Below, in pieces: positions 1 through 11,269 of a stretch of DNA of 64,000 bases (the stretch's first letter is position 1; each line of letters begins with the position of its first letter). The position numbers were made by a program, and so were the translations under genes. The notes under the pieces are model-generated. The model was not told where the DNA came from. It did not search any database and worked only from the letters and a program-made list of their open reading frames with translations. This stretch comes from Mytilus edulis (Eukaryota; Mollusca; Bivalvia; Mytilida; Mytilidae), in contig NC_092355.1 in NCBI RefSeq assembly GCF_963676685.1, positions 56,393,613 to 56,457,612 of the forward strand, read 5' to 3'.

Positions 1-1039
1 TGAGGAGCTTCTCTTGAAAATGCAGCATGCCGTAGACAAAAGTGAAAATTGGCAGAGTGCAGTTGAAGAATACTATATTAATTTTATCATTGTTAGGTTA
101 CTGTCACATTGGCGTGCATCTGAGAAATAGTTCACAGTATTATAATTAAAGTTATAGATAATACATTACTTGAATGAACGCAACTTAATTACATATACTT
201 ATGTGGTTACAATCAATGCCAAATAAAAATAAACCTGATATTCATGGATTTGTATTAGTTTTAAAATGAATTCATGCATGTCATTTGGTATCTGGTTGAA
301 AGTTGTCTTTTTTTGCAACAATATCTGATTAACTTCTTCTCATTTTCATACGGATTGAGACATGAATCTGTTGAATTTAACTAAATGATAATAAGACTAA
401 TTATAACAAAGTACACTAGAACTTTTTTTCGAGATAAGAATCATACTCATCGATTCGACTCAATTTAATACTCATATTCGACTGATGACATACAAAAAAG
501 TGCATCCTTATTTTAAAAAAAAACGTAAAATAAGCAATTTACTTTGCATAGAGTCGATAGTATAAATCAGAATTTCGTGAGTATTTTATTCTAGACGCAA
601 TCTGATAAATCAGCGAGGCGAACTTCCGAATACTGCCGACGGTCATTTAACGATATCAACATAAAACATAGATATAGATAGATATAACACTCGTGTTATT
701 GGATTTTTTTTCTAAGTCTGTTTGATTTTCTATGTAGGTTTTAACGGCATAACAATGAGTTTTTGTAGATCCATTCAGTCAACCAAATGGTTTCCCCTTA
801 TTTCACTTCCAATGTTAACATTGAATTTCTATTTTTTTTTTTATTTCTGAGCACGTCTAGTTTATGCGTAACCCATCTCTTAAACTAAGGAATTCAATTG
901 ACGTTCTCATGATTATGGATTTAATGAGGTCGAATTATCCACTTGCTAATGCCATTTAACGATATCACGATTTATAAATTAACAAGAGTGCACACGCTGA
1001 AGTGTTCCGCCTTCTTTTCTAATCATTGATATTATGTTG
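1..1039. other. Intergenic, no gene seen
   Basis: AT-rich DNA with homopolymer runs and no long open frame, splice-bounded exon or recognisable repeat. Confidence 0.6.
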
Positions 1040-1890
1040 ATAGTCCTAAATATAAAGCTTTATTACAACTGTCACATAAAGTTTACATAACCAAGAAAAC
1101 TAAACATTGACCAATAAACCAGGAAAATGGGGTCAAGGTCAGATGAACCATGCCAGGCAGGCATGTACAGCTAACGATTCTTCCATACAACAAATATAGT
1201 TGACAAATTGCTTACAAGAAAAACAGACCAAAACACAAAAACTTAACACTAAGCAATGAACCGTGAAAATGCGGTCAAGGTCAAATTAAACATGCACGAC
1301 TGACATAAAGATCATAAAATATTTCCAAACACCAAATATAGTTTACCAATGGCATATACATGTGTAGTATGTACCAATTAAATACCAAAATTCAAACACG
1401 TAACCTTGATCACTGAACCATGAAAATCAGGTCAAGGTCAGATGACACCTGCCAGCTAGACATGTGCACCGTACAATCATTCCATTCACCAAATATGGTA
1501 GACCTATTGCCTACAGTATAATAAAAACAGACCAAAACACAAAAAATTAACTACAACCACTGGACCAAGAAAATGAGGTCAAGGTCAGATGACACCTACC
1601 AGTTGGACATGTACACCTTTAAGACCTTCCATACATCTAATATACTAGACCTTTTGCGTATATTATCTGAGATATGGACTTGACCACCAAAGCCTATAAT
1701 AACCTTGTTCACTGATCGATGAAATGAGGTGGAGGTCAAGTGAAAACTGTCTGGCGGGCATAAGGACCTTGGACGCACATACCAAATATATTTATCCTAT
1801 TACTTATAATAAGAAAGAATTTAACATTACAAAAAATCTTAACTTTATTCAAGAAGTCCCTGAACCATGAAAATGAGGTCAAAGAAATTG
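1040..1890 (+). repeat. Degenerate ~148-bp tandem repeat, about six units
   Basis: The phrase 'gaaaatgaggtcaaggtcag', with variants, recurs near 1123, 1265, 1421, 1567, 1720 and 1865, spaced 142-157 bp. Each unit continues with 'gccag..gacatgtacac', 'ccatacaccaaatatag' and 'aacagaccaaaacaca'. Units are well diverged, so the array is old. I recognise the family as widespread in mussel DNA. It has no coding potential. Confidence 0.8.
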
Positions 1891-2239
1891 GACATGTGAC
1901 TGACGGAAACTTGGTAACATGAGGCATCAACAACAATATTTCACACAAAATGGAATAATATGTTATTAATATAAGTATAAAGGAATGTTCATTTTTCATA
2001 TGAAAAATTCAGGTTGACGGATAAACCAATTGACGCCAATATCATGGAATCAATCGTTTGCAAAAACTGTTCTTAAACATTACGTTCTTCAGTTTTGATA
2101 TTCATTACATTATAAGGACTAGGAAACAATTGTAATATAAAGCATTCAATATTTTAGTGATGTCGTCCGACCTGTAGCGATGAAAATGATCACAAACTAC
2201 TTGTGTGTACAGGTTAAGTCAGAGAACGTAGTTATATTG

Positions 2240-2320
2240 TCAATGAGACAATTCTCCAATGCACTACAGATAAATTAAAATTTTACAACTATAAGTAGCC
2301 GTGTGACCTTCAAAAATTAG
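2240..2320 (-). mobile_element. Fragment of dispersed repeat V1
   Basis: Contains 'caatgagacaattctcc' and a degraded 'acaactataagta', as in the minus-orientation V1 copies at 9478 and 44055. It is missing from the duplicate region near 5830. Confidence 0.55.
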
Positions 2321-3050
2321 TAAGCCCACGCCGCATTACTAAGAAAATATGTATAAGTTATAAAGTCATTCGACGATTGCTTCATCAGAACGTTATTTGT
2401 GCATTCACTCGGCATTATTGTTTTTTGTTTGTATATTCGTTTGCATGACAACAATTATATGTTCTAACAATGAACCTTCCTGGAAAAATTGTAAAACCAC
2501 TCTACAAGGTGTTTTTATAAATAATCATCTCAGTCGGGGCCTTCTTTGGTCTTAGAATACAATAGCGTGTACAATACTCAGCGACTAGAAATGTTTATCT
2601 TAGCAGATTTTTATAAGACAAAATACAATTATACATAAACAACATTTCCTCCTGGAAGAGCCTTGACTTTGTCTTAATTATATTTTTGTTAGTTGTTTCC
2701 AGGAACAATAATTAATGTCCTTCCGAATAAGGTTTCTAAATTTACTACTCATGAAACCACTTTACGATGTTTTTCGATTGCACAGTTATATAGTTCTGAT
2801 AGTGATTGTCCATTTTATTGGTGATTGTCACCTTTAATAAATCATTACGAGTTCTGTAAATGTTGATGAAATGAAAGAGTGAAAAAGGGAATATTCTTCT
2901 CGATGCTTTTCATTCGCACTAAGTTGTATTCCATGTTTTAGTTTTTTTTTAGGATTCTATTTAAGTTAAAAAGATTAAGCTCAAATTCATCATATGATCG
3001 TTCATAAGCGTAGAAGTTTGTTTAAGAGATTATATAGAATAAGAGTTACT

Positions 3051-3414
3051 GAGAGCCGTGGTGTAGTGGTTAGTGCCTTACTATTAACACAAAGGTTCCT
3101 GTTCGATTCCTGGTCGGGATGAAAAGTTCAGGGACTGCATTTTCGGCTCTCCCTTGACACCATTTGCTAGAATGGTCTGGAGGAAACGATGATAGATCGT
3201 CGGAAGGGGACGATAAATGGCTGACCCGTTTTAAGAGAGAGCCATATTTCTTGCACGTAGAAGACACCCTGGTAGATTTCGAAAAGGAACAGGCTAATTC
3301 CGTTACAAGGCAGTAGTCGCACCCGCGAAAGGAAAAGTGGAAAGGGATTAATATAAGTTGCAAAACTTGTTTCCCAATTCACTATAAATACATATGTTTA
3401 AATTAAATTAAATT
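3051..3414 (+). mobile_element. tRNA-derived SINE, full length
   Basis: The head has a pol III A box (tggtgtagtgg, 3059-3069) and B box (tgttcgattcc, 3100-3110). A body of about 250 bp follows, ending in an (aaatt)n-type tail at 3395-3414. The paralogous site near 6640 is unoccupied, which fixes the limits. The head is not a working tRNA gene: no clean acceptor stem can be folded and it runs straight into the SINE body. The simple-repeat tail suggests mobilisation by an RTE-type LINE (inference). Confidence 0.85.
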
Positions 3415-3954
3415 AAAAGTTCTAAGCAAAACTTTAAGGTTTTTCATGACTCTCTTGAAAGCATTTCAAAGAACATGATACAGTCATAATGAAATATTTA
3501 GCAACCTATTATTGTTGGTTATCATTATGTACTCTCATAATTATAATATGTATGTTCAAACATTCCCTGAGTTATATGTATATCAACATATCATGATTTA
3601 CATAAAAAATGACCTTTTTTACGGTGATAAAAAGGGTTCTTTAAATGATGTTTTGAATACATCAGAATGTGCGCAGTTATTTATACTATTTGAATTGCTT
3701 CAACCATTATTATAATCGATACGGAATAACTAATATCTATGATTAACCGTGCGTCTAAACAGCACTTAACCCTTGCAATGCCAAGACCAAAATTCAAAAT
3801 TACCAAGACGTTAGAAAAGTAACAATATTTCGACGTCATCGATAATTTCAGCTTTTCAATGTTCACGTTCCTACCGCATTTGATCTTCTTTCTCCATGCA
3901 TAGGAAGCATCATATTTATTCATTACACGCTGAAAGTATTGAGTATGGTTGAGG

Positions 3955-4185
3955 AGATTCTGGGGGTAATGAACATGTGGAGCAGGATCTGATTACCCGT
4001 CCGGAGCACCTGAGATCTCCCCTAGTTTTTGGTGGGGTTCGTGTTGTTTATTCTTTAGTTTTCTATGTTGTGTCATGTGTACTGTTGTGTTTTTATTTGT
4101 CGTTTCATTTTTAGCCATGGCGTTGTCTGTTTATTTTCGATTTGTGAGTCTCTGGTATCTTTCGTCCCTCTTTTACAATCACTGT
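3955..4185 (+). mobile_element. Dispersed repeat family W, near-complete copy
   Basis: Runs from 'gtggagcaggatctgatta' through 'gccatggcgttgtctgtt' to 'ggtatctttcgtccctc'. The same block recurs in this window at 4885 (-), 12240 (+), 17055 (+), 33785 (-), 39365 (-), 45145 (+) and 56615 (-). It is non-coding. Class unknown: SINE or other non-autonomous element. Confidence 0.75.
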
Positions 4186-4189
4186 TGTT

Positions 4190-4420
4190 TACCAAACTTT
4201 AGAATTTTTGAAATACTAAGTCTTTTCTACGTCAGGAATATATAATCTTAGCTGTATTTGGCCAAATTTTAATTTTGATCCTCAATGCTATTCAACTTCG
4301 TATTTCATTTGGACTTTTACTTTTTGATTTGAGCGCCACTGATGAATCTTTTGTAGACGAAATGTGCGTCTGGCGAAAACACAAAATTTAAGCCTGGTAT
4401 CTTTAATGAGTTTTCTATAC
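4190..4420 (+). mobile_element. Retrozyme fragment (dispersed subfamily)
   Basis: Contains 'tttttgaaatactaag', 'cttagctgtatttggcc', 'gatcctcaatgct' and then a hammerhead motif. This is the 3' part of a common bivalve repeat that I recognise as a retrozyme, a non-autonomous retroelement whose tandem units each hold a hammerhead. The 5' part of the unit is missing and family W DNA takes its place. Confidence 0.7.
4334..4375 (+). ncRNA. Hammerhead ribozyme, type I, nearly intact
   Basis: Stem I CGCCA (4334-4338) pairs with TGGCG (4371-4375). The core CTGATGA is at 4339-4345. Stem II is ATC/GAC, with its first pair lost (A x C). G12A13A14 is at 4359-4361. Stem III ATGTGCGT is at 4362-4369, followed by C17 after GU at 4370. 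Compared with the family form ACGCGCGT, stem III carries two C-to-T changes at CpG sites. Tiny stem III is typical of hammerheads in Penelope-like elements and animal retrozymes. Confidence 0.75.
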
Positions 4421-4884
4421 AAGAAAAAAAAGAAGATATAAACATAGAAAATTTATAAAGAATCAAATCTACTTCTTTTTTACATATATTAAATCATTAT
4501 ACAGTCCGGCTTCAATTAAATTCATAAACTGAATTTCTTATCTAGCTCATTAAATCTGCACACAAAGTTACAACGTGTCCGCGGAAATGCAAAATACAGC
4601 ACGTTATTAATAATCTACAATAAAATATGTAATTAAAAATGGAGAAAAAGAAATCACTTTGTATTGACCGACATCAACTACACAGATACTGATTGGAATT
4701 TGTTAGTCCATAAGTGACCAATAAATCATGCAAAATTATAATCAAAATATTATAATATGGAACATCAATTGATCTGTCAGACATTTGCAATTTTCTAATA
4801 TTAGGAAGAGTCGGTATACTACATAATCCATCAGCGATCTTCTGTAAAAGTGAGACAAATACGAAAAATACATTCAAAGTCCAA

Positions 4885-5090
4885 AATTAACCGAGAGCGC
4901 CATGAATAAAACAAGAAGAAAAAAACACAAACAGACAATCAACAATACACAAAACAAAACATAGAAAACTAAAGATGGAGTAACACGAACACAACCTAAC
5001 ACAACCTTCTTTTTTATATATATACAACCTAAATCCACGGGTGATATCAGCTCCTGCTACTTGTGTGGCAGTCGTTGTGTTGCTCATGTA
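4885..5090 (-). mobile_element. Dispersed repeat W, reverse copy
   Basis: Reverse complement of the 3955-4185 repeat ('gcgccatgaataaaacaag', 'aaaacatagaaaactaaag', 'gctcctgctacttgtgtgg'). Confidence 0.65.
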
Positions 5091-5609
5091 AGCGCAGAGT
5101 TAGTGAGAAAATAGCAGATCATTGTTTCAACTAAGATGCATATGTCACTTGAATATCCGAACTCCCACTGTGATATCGATGTTGTACAACTAAAATCATC
5201 TCTTATGTTATGGTAATATTGTTCTACTACTACTATAAATAGGTATTCAAACGTACTAATATCGTATATAGTAGAGATAGATGAAGCTATAATTTATTTC
5301 CATACTATTTTAATTCGTTCCTGACGTGTTACAACATTTGAATATCCCATCTAAGCGTTACGATAAAAGAAAAATAGCGACTTTTTGATAGGTTCTTCAT
5401 TACCGAATACATTTAAAGAAGTCAAAAAATGTATAATTGTAAACTGTGATGGGGGAAATATAGAAGACCAGAGGAATATTTTATAGGATTGTAATTTTCA
5501 TTTTTTACGTTGTATGTTGAATATCATACGAAAAACTATCAACAACAACATTTTCCAGAAAATGGATCAATATTATTTTTTTTTAAATATAATCATACTG
5601 GAATGTTAA

Positions 5610-6960
5610 TTTTACAATATGTCGGATCAATCAATTGACCCCTATATCATGGAATCAGTCGTTTAGTAAAATATGTTCTTTTTTCGTTACATTCTTCTTT
5701 TTTTTATTTTTGCTTTTCTAAAATTTCAAGATCTAGAAAACAAATTCGATAGCAAGCATTCAATATTTGCGTGATGTCGTACTATCGTTAGAGATGAACA
5801 TATTCACAAAAAACTTGTTTAAACATGTTGAACAGGTTTGGTAAAATAAAACATGTTTGCATTCACATGAAAATAATGATTGTTTTTGTTTCGTATATTC
5901 GTTTGCCTGACAAACATCATATGTTCTGTAAATGAACTTTGCTAAAATAAAATAAAACCACACAATAGAAAATGTGTTTTAATTCTTACTGATTTCATTT
6001 AGTCATACTACCTTTTGTATTAGAATACAAAAGCGATTGCAATTCTCTTCGCCTAGAAATGTTTATCTTAAGTAAAAGATGTTTATAAGAATTAGCCATA
6101 AACAATATTTCCGACTGACCGAGCATTGACTTTGTCCTAATTATATATTTGCAAGTGTAATTTCCAGGAACAATAATTTAAGTCTTTCTGAATAAGGTTT
6201 CAAAATTAACTACTCGTGAAACTACTTTACGATTTAATTCGATTTCATGGTTACATAGTTCCGATCGTCTTGGTTCAGTTTATTGGTGAGATTCATGATC
6301 TTTAATAAATCAAAACGAGTTCTGTAATTATTGATGACATGATTGAATGAAAAGGAATACTGTCCTCGATTCGTTTCATTCGCACTGATTTTTTTCGCAA
6401 GTTTCTGTTTATTAAAATGATTCCAATTAAAAGAGGAGCGAAAGATACGATAGGAACAGTTAAACTCAAAATTGCAAATAAAATGACACCGCCATGTCTG
6501 AAAAAAAGAAAAGCAAACAAACAGACAGACAGACAAAGAATAGGATTTTTTCAAAGTTTTTGTACATTTTAGTTAAAGATATCAAGCTAACATTTTCCAG
6601 ATAATCGCTCATAAGGGTTAAAATTTGTTTAAAGAATGTTATGAAACATGAGTCTACGGAAAACTGTAAAGGTTTGTCAAGTCTCTCTTTAAAAGCATTT
6701 AACAGAACCTGTTATAGTCGTTATAATATATTGCCAAATTTGTATCGTTTGTTATCATAATGAACTCTCCTATTTTTGTTCAAATATCCCCTGAGCAATA
6801 TGCATATCCACATGTTAAAATGTTCATGTCATGATTAACATATAAGATATTTACTTTATTACAGTGAGAAAAGGTACTTTAAATGATGCTTGGTATAAAT
6901 TAGAATGAGCGCAGAGATTACATGACATTTGATTTGCTTTTAACAAATAATCTTAATAGA
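5610..6960 (+). repeat. Local segmental duplication, copy 2
   Basis: Partner of 2010-3715, without the SINE. It contains the better-preserved version of a possible minus-strand terminal exon (6302-6497). Confidence 0.8.
6302..6497 (-). CDS. Possible terminal exon of a membrane protein (unrecognised)
   Basis: On the minus strand a strong acceptor (a T/C-rich run, then CAG at 6498-6500) opens a frame of about 65 codons ending in TAA at 6302-6304. The peptide begins HGGVILFAILS and has a hydrophobic stretch of about 25 residues ending LLIGIILINRN, then a basic, serine-rich tail. This would suit the membrane anchor and cytoplasmic tail of a type-I protein. No upstream exons could be joined with confidence. 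The duplicate at about 2829-2985 has lost the hydrophobic part and is frameshifted, so purifying selection is not evident. It may be a chance open frame. Confidence 0.3.
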
Positions 6961-7059
6961 TTGGTACTAACTCAAACAAACAACAATTAACATAAACCCA
7001 ATCCACAAAGCACTGTTATAACAGTGCGTGTAGTACGAGGTACGGATCGAGCCATCTCT

Positions 7060-7165
7060 TAAAGGCGGTATTCTCAACCTACGATTAATGAGGGGCATGT
7101 TCTAACTATTTGTTCTCACTCAAATGTATTGATGGTCAAAAAAGGGGGTTCCAACCCCAAGAACT
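7060..7165 (-). mobile_element. Fragment of palindromic GGATCC-type MITE
   Basis: The reverse complement of 'agggggttccaacccc' and of 'tcaaatgtattgatggtc' matches the interior of the element at 24515-24680 ('ggttggaaccctcccc', 'gatcaatgcatttgaatgg'). The ends are lost. Confidence 0.55.
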
Positions 7166-7228
7166 ACCTGCCACTGAGTTACTGAAAAGTATTTTAAAAG
7201 CATGTAATAATAACCAATGTACTTTGAG

Positions 7229-7407
7229 TCTTGTTCTATGAAACAGCCAAACACCGATTTTTTAGTGTATTCATATGATTACACTTGATTTGTTTCTGTT
7301 TTGACAAAGGCACTGATGTACCTTAGTTAAGTCTTGTTCTATGAAATAGCCAAACATAATTTTTTAGTGTAATCATATGATTACAATTGATTTGTTTCTC
7401 TGTTAAC
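7229..7407 (+). repeat. ~107-bp imperfect tandem duplication
   Basis: The block 'gtcttgttctatgaaa.agcc', followed by 'attttttagtgta.tcatat' and 'ttgatttgtttct', occurs at 7229 and again at 7336. Confidence 0.75.
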
Positions 7408-7670
7408 AAACGCGCGTCTGGCGCAAATAATAAATTTCAATCAAGGTATTTATTATGAGTGTATTTCAACCACTTGGTCGATGTCACTGCTGTTCGATTA
7501 TTACTTCCCCGAGGGATTCACCAAACCCAGTAGTCAACTTCGTACTTCATTTTACCTTTTTAACATTCTTTTATTCAAGCATCACTGCTGAATCTTGTGT
7601 AGATAAAACACGCGTCTAGCTTAAATATAAATTTCAGTACTGGTATCTATATAAGTTTATTTACACTATT
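7408..7670 (+). mobile_element. Decayed retrozyme unit with hammerhead remnants at both ends
   Basis: Starts with the 3' half of a hammerhead (acgcgcgtctggcg, 7409-7422). Unit sequence follows ('cttggtcgatgtcactgctg', 'ccccgaggg', 'cccagtagtcaacttcgt'), then a second, mutated hammerhead at 7579-7620. The unit is shortened to about 200 bp by deletion. The order and shared words with the 50.5-kb array show common descent. Confidence 0.65.
7579..7620 (+). ncRNA. Degenerate hammerhead ribozyme
   Basis: Aligns with the 4334-4375 hammerhead. The core A6 has become C (CTGCTGA) and the G12 position reads A (ataaaac in place of acgaaac). Stem III is ACACGCGT. Cleavage should be abolished. Confidence 0.55.
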
Positions 7671-8299
7671 TCTTATATTAGACGGACAGTGAAACTTTAT
7701 ATTCAAGCTACATATAGTTCAGTTTATTCACCTCTGTTGTCTCAAAATGAAATCATGTTAGTATTGCTGCATTATAGATAAACATTGTGTGATCAATTAT
7801 TGTTGGCCTTTGAAGACAACAACATGTTGAGGATGTTCAAATAAGTTATCAATGAATAATATTAAGAGAGAGGGGGATTTGCATGACATTTCATTAACAT
7901 TGATTCCTTTACACTTTTCAATTTAATGGGATGTACAATTTACTTCAAAGCTTTAAGGCTCAGACGACAAAAGTTACAAAGAAAAAAATTTTAATGATGA
8001 AAGTTAATAATCTTTTTCATGTCGTTATCAAAATTTAAATGTCAGATATTTTCTGTTCAAGTCTTGCTTTGCATTTGTGAAAATTTTAATATTCTTGATA
8101 GATCTCTTATTTGAACATCGTCAAAATGATGTTGCCTCAGAAGCCAATAATAATTGATCAAATAATTTTTATTTATGATGCAATTAAGATAAACTGTATT
8201 TAGCTTGTATATTTTAAGTTTTACTGTCTGTTTAATAGAATGTTGCAATGATGAAACAGGCAACCAAATTAAATGTTTTCATATGAATACACTTACAAA

Positions 8300-9470
8300 C
8301 CTGTGTTTGGCTATTACATATAGACAAAAAGATGTTATATATGTACATCGATTATCATTTCATATATTTTCATAAACTCAAACATGTATTAAGACTATTT
8401 TGTTGCCTTTCAGTGTTTCTGTGGTCACGTTGTTTTCCTCTTATAGAAGATATTTCTCTTGGGTTTAGTTTATAGCCCGTATTTGTTTTCTTTCAATACA
8501 TTCATGACTTTTAAATAACGGTTTACTACTGTTGCCTTTATTTACATGAAAATGAGGTGGGAATGCAAATAAATCATTGATCCACCAAAAAACACCGTGT
8601 AAACAAATAAGGGAATTGTAAAGTTACAAAGAATAAATAAAACTGGGTTAATTGCAAACGAACAATTTAATGCGTTCTATTTTCCCGTATTGCTAAATGT
8701 CGTTTCATAAGCAACCTCAATAATTGTATGTATTTGCGGCCTTGGATGAGTTTTCAATGATGCTGTGTTGCAGGCAATATAAAATGCAATAACTCTTCAT
8801 ACTTTTAACTATTTAGCCAACTGCAAATTGTCATAACTGATATTTCCAATATTGTATTGGAATTTATTAAGGAGAATGACATTGCACACGGAAATGGATA
8901 AAATATAAAGATATAATTTAGAATGAAGTAGAGCAAATGACAACAATAATCTATTATCAAAAGGGAGTTGAAGCATATTCGCTTAAATTCATGTGTCGTC
9001 CATTATGATTCAATATAATAAATTTCTTTGTTGGTATTTATGAAATATATGAAGTGGCAATAATTAGTTTCATCAAGATGACCACCTTTTCATTTTTTTT
9101 AAATTTGTAATTACCTTCAATCAAGTACTGACTTGTCAATGGTATTTGACTAATAGTTCAAACGGCAACAACATTATGGCGATAGTATCAACATATTCAA
9201 ATCAATGAGGATGTTGAAGCGCTTCCAATGAACAAATTTAAGATACGAATTTTAACAACACAATACCATCTTGAATTTTGTATACCAAAGCAATACTGTT
9301 TCAATGATTTTTTTTTAAATAATTTCACATTTGTTGACAGTAGACTATTGAACATGTTCTACTGATAGTTTAATCACTATCAAGAAAAATCTCTTCAGGT
9401 ATATATTATTCTTAAATGAAATTAAAAAACATTTATTGACATTGCAGAATTATTTTAATCTAGTATACAA
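8300..9470. other. No gene seen
   Basis: AT-rich sequence without supported exons. Short repeat-like words near 8420-8550 ('actactgttgcctttattt') resemble a dispersed mussel repeat, but the extent could not be set. Confidence 0.5.
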
Positions 9471-9477
9471 ATATTGG

Positions 9478-9600
9478 AATATGTGGTATGAGTGCCAATG
9501 AGACAACTCTCCTTTCAAGTAACAATTCATAAAAGTAAACCGTTCTAAGACAAGGTACGGCCTTCAACACAGAGCCTTGGCATATAAGATATGGTAAATT
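9478..9600 (-). mobile_element. Dispersed repeat V1, reverse copy
   Basis: Contains 'gagtgccaatgagacaactc', 'aaagtaaaccgtt' and 'ggccttcaacacagagcc', the reverse of the plus copies at 21180-21310 and 35165-35300. Confidence 0.75.
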
Positions 9601-10279
9601 TGTTTCATTAGCGGCTATGAATTATCAATGGTATCGTTTTCGATAAAATAGGATTACTCAAAATTAAGAAATTATGCATGCTCACTAGAAAATGACAGGG
9701 ACTATAAATAATAGCTAGAATAAAGTCGAAACGAACCAAAGTTCAATAATTTATTCTTTAACATCATCAAACATAATTATTAAAATCTTAAACATTATGC
9801 TTATACAAATAATTATTATTTTTCAATACTGCATTGGAAATTCGAATGACATCTACTATAAAACATTTGATCTGCTTTCCTGATTTTCTTTTGCATCACA
9901 TTTTTTTTACATTACAATGTAGCTTTAAAATTTCAAATCTCAGTTTACTGCATGCGGAAGAGTCATAAAGTGTTCATATATATAAGACTCATCGTAAGGT
10001 GCCAAGGAGGTCAACCAAACACCTCAAGTTGGTTACCTGTGTATTATTTGAGTCATATTTCATGTTTGTTTTGTAGTTCACAGATTTGAAATTTGCGACG
10101 ATTTATACTCGCGATATTTTTCTATACGAAATAAGTTGCGACAATAAATCTCACAGTCTGACAGTATTGATAAAAAACTTAATATAGACCTATCCACTTA
10201 CGTTCAACAAAGTTCAAAATAAGTATGTTCTCAGCACCACTGCACTTATCTATTTAAGATAAATATTTTATTTTTTTTA

Positions 10280-10440
10280 AAAGCCGGTGTAGAGCCCTTG
10301 GATGGTGTAAACTTCCAAGGAAAACATGTATGCTGTAATGGTGTATGGTATATGGTGCAATGGTTGATGATGTATAGTGCTATGGTGTATAGTGTGAGGG
10401 GAATGGTGTAAATACTGACATGAAAGGAAATGAAATCCAC
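10280..10440 (+). repeat. Degenerate short tandem repeat (atggtgta-like)
   Basis: The 8-12 bp words 'atggtgtaa', 'atggtgtatgg', 'atggtgcaatgg' and 'atggtgtatagtg' recur throughout. Open frames on the minus strand here are rich in repeated His/Tyr/Thr and are not taken as genes. Confidence 0.6.
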
Positions 10441-10984
10441 CTTCAGCTTGTGTATAGTTTAAAATCAAATGACCAGTTTAGACGTGATTGAATTGATCTT
10501 TTAATTATTTATTTTTCCTATTTGCTTTTTCTAATTAATTTTCATTCGAATTTACTACAATACAAAACAAGATGATTTTGTGATCCTTTAATTTTTTTTA
10601 CTACAGTATTTGATGTTTACATATGATTTTTTAATCTAGGAATAATACTGTCACCTACATTTATGTTAAATTTTGATAGGGAAAGCATACAACAAGACAT
10701 ATAGAGTCGGTTAACCAATTAATGCTAATGCTAACTGTTACAATTTTGTAGTGTCAGCGGCCATATGACCTCGTCCTTGTTTGTGTATACATGTATATGG
10801 AAGAAAAGGATTTCAGTCAAAACTGTATAAGAATATATATTTGACATACAACCACAATCAATTATAATGCAATATCGTTTGTAACACTCATTTTGATAGA
10901 ATAACTCCACCAATGTTTAAGGTATTAGTTTATAAATGATACAATAAAAACGTACGCGCAAGCAGAGACTACATACGCCATAAT

Positions 10985-11265
10985 TTAAGGTGGTACCCAA
11001 CACTTTCACTAAAATTAATTTGGCTCGTTTAATTTTAATAAAATTTTGTCAAAGTATTTACTTTGACCCTTAAACATAAATATAAAAATTTCAAAAATTT
11101 TGAACCAACCGTTTTGTCAGAAAAATTACACTGGTTATATAGCACTTTGACAAAAACCAATTTTGATCATTGAGAAGCTTAATATTCCTTTTACAACACA
11201 TCGTAATTAAAACGTTTAGCTGACTTTACAGAGTTATCTCCCTGTAGTGTTAGGTACCACCTTAA
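10985..11265. mobile_element. TTAA-flanked MITE (piggyBac-like)
   Basis: TTAA at 10985-10988 and 11262-11265 flanks inverted ends GGTGGTACCCAACACT and AGTGTTAGGTACCACC (one mismatch). The interior is AT-rich and non-coding. The TTAA duplication and size point to a non-autonomous piggyBac-type element (inference). Confidence 0.85.
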
Positions 11266-11269
11266 ATGT

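Larger units (their letters stand above)
2010..3715 (+). repeat. Local segmental duplication, copy 1
   Basis: Collinear with 5610-6960, offset about 3.47 kb near the middle. Shared landmarks: 'atatcatggaatca', 'aagcattcaatattt', 'gaaatgtttatctta', 'ccaggaacaataatt', 'cgagttctgtaa' and 'tcatgatt.acat'. Copy 1 also carries a dispersed-repeat fragment (2240-2320) and a SINE (3051-3414) that copy 2 lacks. Confidence 0.8.

Noticed and set aside
2380..2400. Minus-strand CTGATGA near 2390 as a hammerhead
   Set aside because: No GAAA at the right spacing and no stem I partner.
3055..3125. Functional tRNA gene
   Set aside because: A and B boxes are present, but the head continues into a SINE body and tail with no matching acceptor stem; it is a SINE promoter. 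The same applies at 38861.
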